From: CAUYXS01 sp965248495
GTDB taxonomy: Bacteria; Chloroflexota; Dehalococcoidia; Lucifugimonadales; Australimonadaceae
Length of the DNA: 64,000 nt
Direction of reading: 5' to 3'
Assembly (NCBI GenBank): GCA_965248495.1
Contig: CBDFJL010000003.1
Span: 124,001 to 188,000 of the forward strand
Shown one piece after another: positions 59,034-64,000 of the stretch. The notes beneath the pieces are model-generated. The model was given only the letters and a program-made list of their open reading frames with translations, was not told where the DNA came from and did no database searches. Position 1 is the stretch's first letter; each line of letters starts with the position of its first letter. Position numbers and translations under genes: made by a program.

Positions 59034-59927
59034 ATGCGTGTCGGTGTCGTATTTCCACAGACCGAGATCGGGTCAGACCCTGGGGCGGTCCGTGCGTACG
59101 CTGAGGCCGTCGAGGGTCTCGGTTACGACTACTTGCTGGCGTACGACCACGTACTTGGGGCCGACACCACGAACCGGCCCAACTGGACCCGCTACTCGAT
59201 CAAGGACTCCTTTCACGAGCCGTTCGTGCTCTTCGGCTTCATCGCCGGTTTCACGCAGCGCATCGAACTAACCACGGGCATCATCATTCTGCCCCAACGT
59301 CAGACCGTGCTCGTCGCCAAGCAGGCGGCGGAGGTGGACGTTCTCAGTGGAGGGCGCTTGCGCCTGGGGGTCGCGGTTGGTTGGAACGACGTCGAGTACG
59401 AAGCGCTCGGTGAGAACTTCCACAACAGAGGTCAGCGGCTCGAAGAGCAGATCGCCGTTCTGCGGGCCTTGTGGACCCAGGACTCGGTCACCTTCAGTGG
59501 CCGGTGGCACACCATCCCGGGCGCTGGCATCAACCCGCTCCCGGTTCAACGACCGATACCACTGTGGTTCGGCGGCGGCATGGGTGATGACGAACGAGTG
59601 CTGCGTCGCATAGCCCGCCTGGGAGACGGTTGGATTCTCAATCAGCGACCGGACGACGTTGGTCGTCACGCGATCACCCGCCTTCAGCAGTACGTCAAAG
59701 AGGCCGGGCGTGATCCGGCGGACGTCGGGCTCGACGGTCGCGTTGGGCTCGCGGACGGCGTCGAGGAGGCCGCACGCTCGGCCGGCATCTGGAAGGAGAT
59801 GGGCGCATCTCACGTCGGCCTCAATACCATGAATGCCGGTCTTCGCTCGGTGAACGAGCACATCGACGCGATCCGGGCGTTCAAGGAAGCCTTGGCTGCG
59901 GTCGAAGCCGGCACGCCAGGCGGCTAA
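59034..59927 (+). CDS. LLM-class flavin/F420-dependent oxidoreductase (3)
   Basis: 297-aa luciferase-like TIM barrel. MRVGVVFPQTEIGSDPGAVR, GYDYLLAYDHVLGADT, TTGIIILPQRQTVLVAKQAAEVDVLSGGRLRLGVAVGWN and PLWFGGGMGDDERVLRRIARLGDGW match the F420-dependent LLM subgroup. ATG with GGAGGTG at about 6 nt. A single-gene unit, not closely similar to the pair at 10790-12710. Oxidised substrate unknown. Confidence 0.92.
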   Translation: MRVGVVFPQTEIGSDPGAVRAYAEAVEGLGYDYLLAYDHVLGADTTNRPNWTRYSIKDSFHEPFVLFGFIAGFTQRIELTTGIIILPQRQTVLVAKQAAEVDVLSGGRLRLGVAVGWNDVEYEALGENFHNRGQRLEEQIAVLRALWTQDSVTFSGRWHTIPGAGINPLPVQRPIPLWFGGGMGDDERVLRRIARLGDGWILNQRPDDVGRHAITRLQQYVKEAGRDPADVGLDGRVGLADGVEEAARSAGIWKEMGASHVGLNTMNAGLRSVNEHIDAIRAFKEALAAVEAGTPGG

Positions 59928-60264
59928 CGCCACATCGGATCAGATCTGCCTCCTCCCCTCGCCCGTGCCGCCGTTGCTACGCGGTAGCCACAGCGGGTGT
60001 TGCTACGTGGACACCTGCGCCGAGTCGTACGAAAGTCGTGCATCGCGCCACGATCGGGGAACGCGGGCTCCGACCCAGGTTATCGGGCCTAACGTCGCGA
60101 GAACATCAGCTTGTGCCACTCAAGCGACGGACCGAGAGACCTCGGCGAAGCCAGACGCCGGCACGCTCTCTGCGGCCAGAGCCGCGAGCCAAGATTGGCA
60201 AGCGGATAGAGGCCGTGCGAGCTGGAGCGGGGGCCGCGCTGGCCAACCGCGTCGAATGCACCAG
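59928..60264. other. Gene-free gap
   Basis: About 340 bp between convergent genes. No ORF with a ribosome binding site, no clear terminator hairpin and no repeat was found. Confidence 0.5.
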
Positions 60265-60660
60265 CTACTGCGGGGACGCCAGGGCGCGGATCACCGATAA
60301 CAGCTCGTCTCGTCCGCCGTCTTTCAGGAGGGCTGCGTCGGCGCCTGCGTCACGGCCGCCTTGCAAGTACATGGGGTGCACAGAAAGGAATAGGACCTTC
60401 GTTGCAGGGGCCGACGCCTTGATCGCCCGCGTCGCTTCGATCCCATCCACCCCGGGCATCTGCGCGTCCATCAGGACTACTTGGGGTGAGCGTCGGACAA
60501 CCGCCTCGATTGCCTCGGCGCCGTTGGTGGCCTCACCAACGACATCAAAGTCCTCGTTGGCTGTCAGGATGCTGCTCAGCCCATCGCGAGCTGCCGCGCT
60601 ATCGTCAACAATCAACACGCGTATCAAGTCGGCTACCACTCCCTTAGACACTGTCCTCAC
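60265..60660 (-). CDS. Receiver-only response regulator (NarL-type receiver, no HTH)
   Basis: 131 aa. IRVLIVDDSAAARDGLSSIL, phospho-Asp65 in LMDAQMPGVDG, LSVHP at the switch position and Lys in ALLKDG. The receiver resembles that of the NarL-type regulator at 61209, but no DNA-binding domain follows. GTG 60660 opens the frame; internal GTG or TTG starts (for example at DLIRVL) are possible. Likely a phosphate sink or protein-contact regulator for the adjacent kinase. Confidence 0.85.
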   Translation of the reverse strand: MRTVSKGVVADLIRVLIVDDSAAARDGLSSILTANEDFDVVGEATNGAEAIEAVVRRSPQVVLMDAQMPGVDGIEATRAIKASAPATKVLFLSVHPMYLQGGRDAGADAALLKDGGRDELLSVIRALASPQ

Positions 60661-60686
60661 ATCCCTTTCACCCTAGATCGCGGCCC

Positions 60687-60750
60687 CCGCATCCCCCATC
60701 CCCCATCTGGCCGATGCGGGCATCGGCCAGATGGGGGATGGGGGATGCGG
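60687..60750. repeat. 31-bp perfect palindrome
   Basis: 60687-60717 pairs without mismatch with 60720-60750, leaving GG in the centre. It starts directly after the stop codon of the small zinc-type gene (60751) and lies upstream of the receiver gene, both on the minus strand. It is far longer than a usual terminator and has an internal repeat (CCCCCATCCCCCATC). It could form a strong mRNA hairpin or a DNA cruciform. Confidence 0.95.
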
Positions 60751-60903
60751 CTACGCCGCTGTGCCGGCGACCAATCGGGGGTTCGTCGCGTAGGCGACAT
60801 GCCCGCACTGAAGGTACGTTGCGTACAGGCCAACCTCATCGTCGTTGCCGAGCGTCATGTCGCCAGAGCACCGCGTACACGCCTTTAGCACCACGGTTTT
60901 CAT
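60751..60903 (-). CDS. Small putative zinc-binding protein (50 aa)
   Basis: MKTVVLKACTRCSGDMTLG, then YATYLQCGHVAY. Cys9, Cys12, Cys33 and His35 are possible zinc ligands. ATG 60903 follows AAGGAGG at 6 nt. Unknown function. The frame runs upstream to 60990 without sense. It ends exactly at the 31-bp palindrome. Confidence 0.7.
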   Translation of the reverse strand: MKTVVLKACTRCSGDMTLGNDDEVGLYATYLQCGHVAYATNPRLVAGTAA

Positions 60904-61208
60904 TGCTGCCTCCTTACGAGCGGATCGCCGCTGTTTCTCGCCGCCTCGGTGTTCGCAGCCGGGGGTGTCAAGGCCGTCGCTGCCACCCATTCAGGGACCA
61001 TTCTTTCAGTCGATCGGTCCGAGTTCCCTATGGCTGTTTGCATCGCCTGAACCTCCGTGTCGCTTGCACCAACACGATCACGTTCACCAGACGCAGTGTG
61101 TTGCACCATGAGCGCAGCGGCCCTCGGGCGTGCGTGGGATTCCCAGATAGCAAAACGGCTGACCAGTGGTCAGCCGTTCAGGGGAGAGGACGAGGGCCGA
61201 GGCAGTCG
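60904..61208. other. Gap between small zinc protein and NarL-type regulator
   Basis: About 300 bp. It holds the minus-strand terminator at 61154-61178 and presumably the promoter of the small zinc gene. No ORF is supported. Confidence 0.5.
61154..61178 (-). terminator. Rho-independent terminator of the kinase-regulator operon
   Basis: AACGGCTGACC pairs with GGTCAGCCGTT (11 bp, loop of 3), followed on the minus strand by TTTTG. It lies 30 bp after the stop of the NarL-type regulator. Confidence 0.85.
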
Positions 61209-61856
61209 CTAGATGCTGATGATCCTTCGCCTCAGCGCCTCGGTGACCGCACCCGTGCGGTCGTTTACGTCTAGCTTCTGAAAGATGTTGGCGATGTGCG
61301 TTTTGACTGTGCTCTCGCTGAGCAAGAGCTTCGCCGCAATCTCTTTGTTCGCACCGCCCGAGGCCATCAGGCGCAGCACGTCCAACTCCCGCTCCGACAT
61401 GATGTCAGCCGGTGAGGTCTGGTGCTGCGAGAGCTGGACGAACCGGCTGAGAATCTTGGCCGCGACTCCGGGCTCGATCAGCGACTCGCCATTCGACACC
61501 GCACGCACGGCTTTGAACAGCTCGTCACGCGAAGTGTCCTTCAGAAGGAATCCATTTGCACCGGCTTCGATCGCCTCAAAGATGTACTCGTCCGTGTCGA
61601 ACGTCGTCAGGACCAATACCTTGGCATCTGGGGCGTTCTCGGCGATCCGCTTCATCGCTTCAACTCCGTCGAGCTCCGGCATGCGAAGGTCCATCAAGAT
61701 CACGTCCGGTTTGAGGCGGTCCGCCTGCTCGATCGCCTCCAGCCCGTTCGACGCTTCTCCGACCACCGTCATCCCGTCCTCGCGGCCAAGCATGGTCGAG
61801 AGTCCGTCCCGGACCACGGCGTGGTCGTCGACGATCAATATCCTTATTGAATCCAT
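61209..61856 (-). CDS. NarL/FixJ-family response regulator
   Basis: 215 aa. Receiver: VDDH (D10-D11), phospho-Asp56 in LMDLRMPELDG, LTTFD switch, FLLKDTS. LuxR-type HTH near 150-195: SERELDVLRLMASGGANKEIA, then SESTVKTHIANIFQKLDV. Binds DNA when phosphorylated. ATG 61856 lies 2 nt after the kinase stop (TAA 61859-61861), so translation is coupled and the kinase upstream is its cognate partner. Targets unknown. Confidence 0.95.
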   Translation of the reverse strand: MDSIRILIVDDHAVVRDGLSTMLGREDGMTVVGEASNGLEAIEQADRLKPDVILMDLRMPELDGVEAMKRIAENAPDAKVLVLTTFDTDEYIFEAIEAGANGFLLKDTSRDELFKAVRAVSNGESLIEPGVAAKILSRFVQLSQHQTSPADIMSERELDVLRLMASGGANKEIAAKLLLSESTVKTHIANIFQKLDVNDRTGAVTEALRRRIISI

Positions 61857-61858
61857 TG

Positions 61859-64000
61859 TTACCTCGTCAGCGGGGTAGTGTATCCGCCGTCTCGGACGGC
61901 GATGACCGCGATGATCTCGGTGCCGCCACCGCGCTTGCTCTTGACGTCGAGCGTCTCGCCCAGCAGCCTCGCTCGCTGCCGCATGCTCGTCAAACCGAAT
62001 CCACCGCTGGCCTCCCCACCGCTTGTGGGTAGGCCCTCCTGTGCAAATCCTGCCCCATTGTCGCGAATGGTCAGCTTCACCGAATCCTTGCGGTAGGCGA
62101 GTACCACCTCGACGAGGGACGCCTCTGCGTACTTGCGTACGTTCATCAACGCCTCTTGGCATATCCGCAGGAGCGCCGCTCCGACTTCAGAGCTCGTCGT
62201 GATCGGCTCCCCGGTGACCTCGAACGTCACGGCCTCGGTCCCACGGCCATCGAAGCGGTCGACCTCTCCTTCGAGTGCTTCCGTGAGGCTCTCTTCCTCC
62301 AGTCCCTGGGGCAGCAGGTCCCACACCGACCGCCTTGCCTCCACCAAGCTCTCTCTCGCTAGCGCCTTCGCGCGCTCGAGGTGGCCAGCGGCCTCGGGCT
62401 GTTCGTCGCCCAACACCTGTTGCCCTGCTTCCAGTTGGAGGACGATACCGGTGAACCCCTGCGCCAGGGTATCGTGGATCTCCCGCGCCATCCTGTTCCG
62501 CTCATCGAGCACCGCCAGGCCTCGGGCCTGCTCAAACAACTCATCCTCGGTGCGCTTCCATTCGGTGATGTCTCGGATCGTGCCCTCGACCCCATCGACA
62601 TCGCCATCCGTTCTCCTCCTTGCCGTGATGATGCAGTCCACCTCGGTCCCATCCACCCTTCGCAGCCGTGCATGGAAATCCCTGACGACGCCGGCATTTT
62701 CGGTGAGAGCTTCCCGCATCCGTACCCGGTCGGCGGGCTCCACGAAGAACTCCCTGACGTCATGCCCTATGACTGTTTCTCGGGGCCAGCCGAAGAGATC
62801 CACGGCCGCCTGATTCAAGTCAACGATCTTGCCTTCTCTGCCAATGAAGATGGCATCGTAGGACTGCTCAAACAGGGTCCGGTAGCGCTCCTCACTAACC
62901 CGAAGGTCCTCCGTACGCTCGGCTACGCGCCCTTCGAGGCCGCGATACGAGTCCTTGAGGGCTGCGGTCATTACGTCGAATTGCTCGGCTAGAACCTGTA
63001 CCTCACCGCTAGTGTTTGAGCCGATCTGGTGATCGAAGTCGCCAGCGGCGACGCGTTGGGTCCCCAACGTGAGTTCCCGTAACGGTCTCAAAATCTGCCC
63101 CATGGCGACGTAGGCGACAAGTCCCGAGAGCGCTCCTCCCAACGCCAGTAGACCAAGGACGAGCCAACCATAGCTCTGGAATGGACCCACGACGTTGCGC
63201 CATTGCTCCTGGGTGATCAGGCCCCAGTTGGTGCTTCGAACGGGCGCAAAGCCAGAGATGACGTCTTGACCTGAGCGATCAGGGCCGACCAATGCGCCAC
63301 TTTCGCCGTTCATCGTGTGCACCACTGGTGGAAGTGCGGCGAGGCTCTCGCCAACCAAAGACGCGTCTTGGTGGTAGAGAACGCGTCCGTTGCCGTCCAC
63401 TAGATATCCGAAGCCCGTCTGGCCCGCCTTGAGCTCGAGTATCTCTGCGAACGTCGCGCCGACTAACGAGAACCTGATCGAGAGCATCCCGGCCAATACA
63501 CCGGCAAAAGCTCCATCGCCTCCAACGACAGGAACGCCGATGAGGATCACGTCGTTATCAGAGACAGAATCGCGGAACACGTCCGAGAAAACCGGTCGCA
63601 AGGTTGTGCGCACCCGCTCAAAATCGGCCGGCATCGGGAACGGAACTCCCTCGCGCGCAGCAGTATCCGGCTCGGACCACCGCGCGTTGGCGTCGGCATC
63701 ATAGACAACCATACCCGCGTCAAAAATGCGAAGGGCGCCCTCGACAGCGTCCAGCACCAATCCGCCCTGGGCCAGGTCTGTCGTTCCTACGCGCGCATTC
63801 GTACCAGCGTCCTGCAGGATCCGGGCGAACCCCTCCATTCCGTCCGTTAGCCGAGCGGCGGATACTCTGGCCAACTCCGTGTCCCGCTGCTCTACGACTT
63901 CCCGTGTCACCCTGTCGTACGCGTACAAAGCGACAAAGGTCACAGCTACCAACACCAAGGCCAGCGGTATCAGTGACCACAGGACCGTCTTGGCACGCAG
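61859..64000 (-). CDS. Membrane sensor histidine kinase, dCache-HAMP-PAS-HisKA_3 (5' end beyond window)
   Basis: At least 714 residues. The frame is open to the right edge, so the true start is outside (TTG 63958 is internal to the first membrane helix). Order: TM1 (TVLWSLIPLALVLVAVTFVA), periplasmic dCache domain of about 235 aa, TM2 (GWLVLGLLALGGALSGLVAYV), HAMP, PAS (RTLFEQSYDAIFIGREGKI), HisKA_3 with REIHDTLAQGF, and HATPase with NVRKYAEA, DNGAGF and GFGLTSMRQRA. Senses an external small ligand, commonly an amino or organic acid in Cache domains, and phosphorylates the NarL-type regulator. Upstream regulation is not visible. Confidence 0.94.
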   Translation of the reverse strand: MRAKTVLWSLIPLALVLVAVTFVALYAYDRVTREVVEQRDTELARVSAARLTDGMEGFARILQDAGTNARVGTTDLAQGGLVLDAVEGALRIFDAGMVVYDADANARWSEPDTAAREGVPFPMPADFERVRTTLRPVFSDVFRDSVSDNDVILIGVPVVGGDGAFAGVLAGMLSIRFSLVGATFAEILELKAGQTGFGYLVDGNGRVLYHQDASLVGESLAALPPVVHTMNGESGALVGPDRSGQDVISGFAPVRSTNWGLITQEQWRNVVGPFQSYGWLVLGLLALGGALSGLVAYVAMGQILRPLRELTLGTQRVAAGDFDHQIGSNTSGEVQVLAEQFDVMTAALKDSYRGLEGRVAERTEDLRVSEERYRTLFEQSYDAIFIGREGKIVDLNQAAVDLFGWPRETVIGHDVREFFVEPADRVRMREALTENAGVVRDFHARLRRVDGTEVDCIITARRRTDGDVDGVEGTIRDITEWKRTEDELFEQARGLAVLDERNRMAREIHDTLAQGFTGIVLQLEAGQQVLGDEQPEAAGHLERAKALARESLVEARRSVWDLLPQGLEEESLTEALEGEVDRFDGRGTEAVTFEVTGEPITTSSEVGAALLRICQEALMNVRKYAEASLVEVVLAYRKDSVKLTIRDNGAGFAQEGLPTSGGEASGGFGLTSMRQRARLLGETLDVKSKRGGGTEIIAVIAVRDGGYTTPLTR

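Noticed and set aside
1..64000. tRNA, rRNA, insertion sequence or prophage genes
   Set aside because: None recognised on either strand; no transposase, integrase or structural RNA signature was seen by eye.

Overview
The window is GC-rich and densely packed, with short intergenic gaps, frequent GTG/TTG starts preceded by GGAGG-type ribosome binding sites, and many convergent gene pairs. Its content points to a free-living heterotrophic Chloroflexota bacterium, with an SAR202-like or related Dehalococcoidia lineage as the best guess. The supporting features are many paralogous Rieske oxygenases, LLM-class flavin oxidoreductases, a deazaflavin (F420)-type reductase, many MFS carriers, and a bacterial archaellin-type gene. 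This assignment is an inference from gene content; there is no rRNA, tRNA or other phylogenetic marker in the window.

Layout. 1-5 kb: MsrA (runs off the left edge), a 45-aa basic protein, a large hybrid histidine kinase, a receiver-only regulator, and an AroQ-like protein whose 3' end carries a 60-bp tandem repeat. 5-9 kb: an M29/NicX-like metalloprotein, a double-DUF427 gene interrupted by an in-frame TGA at a conserved cysteine, Rieske oxygenase 1 and a deazaflavin-type reductase. 9-21 kb: MFS carriers, two overlapping LLM oxidoreductases followed by two 4,5-dihydroxyphthalate-decarboxylase-like proteins, an ABC importer (lipoprotein plus fused permease) and Rieske 2. 21-33 kb: small VOC, DinB and ABM enzymes, MFS carriers, dienelactone hydrolase, acetamidase/formamidase and MmgE/PrpD. 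33-41 kb: a more accessory stretch with paired hairpins, two alpha/beta-hydrolase remnants, a CHAT/caspase-like miniprotein with a 60-aa partner, an RRM protein, an acyltransferase, an archaellin and a lipoprotein esterase. 41-58 kb: Rieske 3, 4 and 5 (4 and 5 in tandem), a second ABC importer with the only ATPase in the window, a BphD-like C-C hydrolase, a third fused permease without a binding protein, a CarAa-like Rieske 6, CFA synthase and another alpha/beta hydrolase. 58-64 kb: small cysteine-rich proteins, a third LLM enzyme, and a dCache-HAMP-PAS histidine kinase coupled to a NarL-type regulator (the kinase runs off the right edge).

Taken together this reads as a catabolic region for aromatic, heteroaromatic and other recalcitrant carboxylates. 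ABC importers and MFS carriers would bring substrates in, Rieske and flavin monooxygenases oxygenate them, M29/NicX-like and VOC proteins could open rings, C-C hydrolases and dienelactone hydrolase would cleave the products, and MmgE/PrpD, the amidase and the AroQ-like protein would process fragments. No ferredoxin, ferredoxin reductase or Rieske beta subunit is visible, so electron donors must be encoded elsewhere. The most unusual items are the TGA-interrupted DUF427 gene, the repeat-bearing AroQ-like gene, the CHAT-like miniprotein pair, the orphan archaellin, and a strong hairpin in front of each of the three ABC permease genes.
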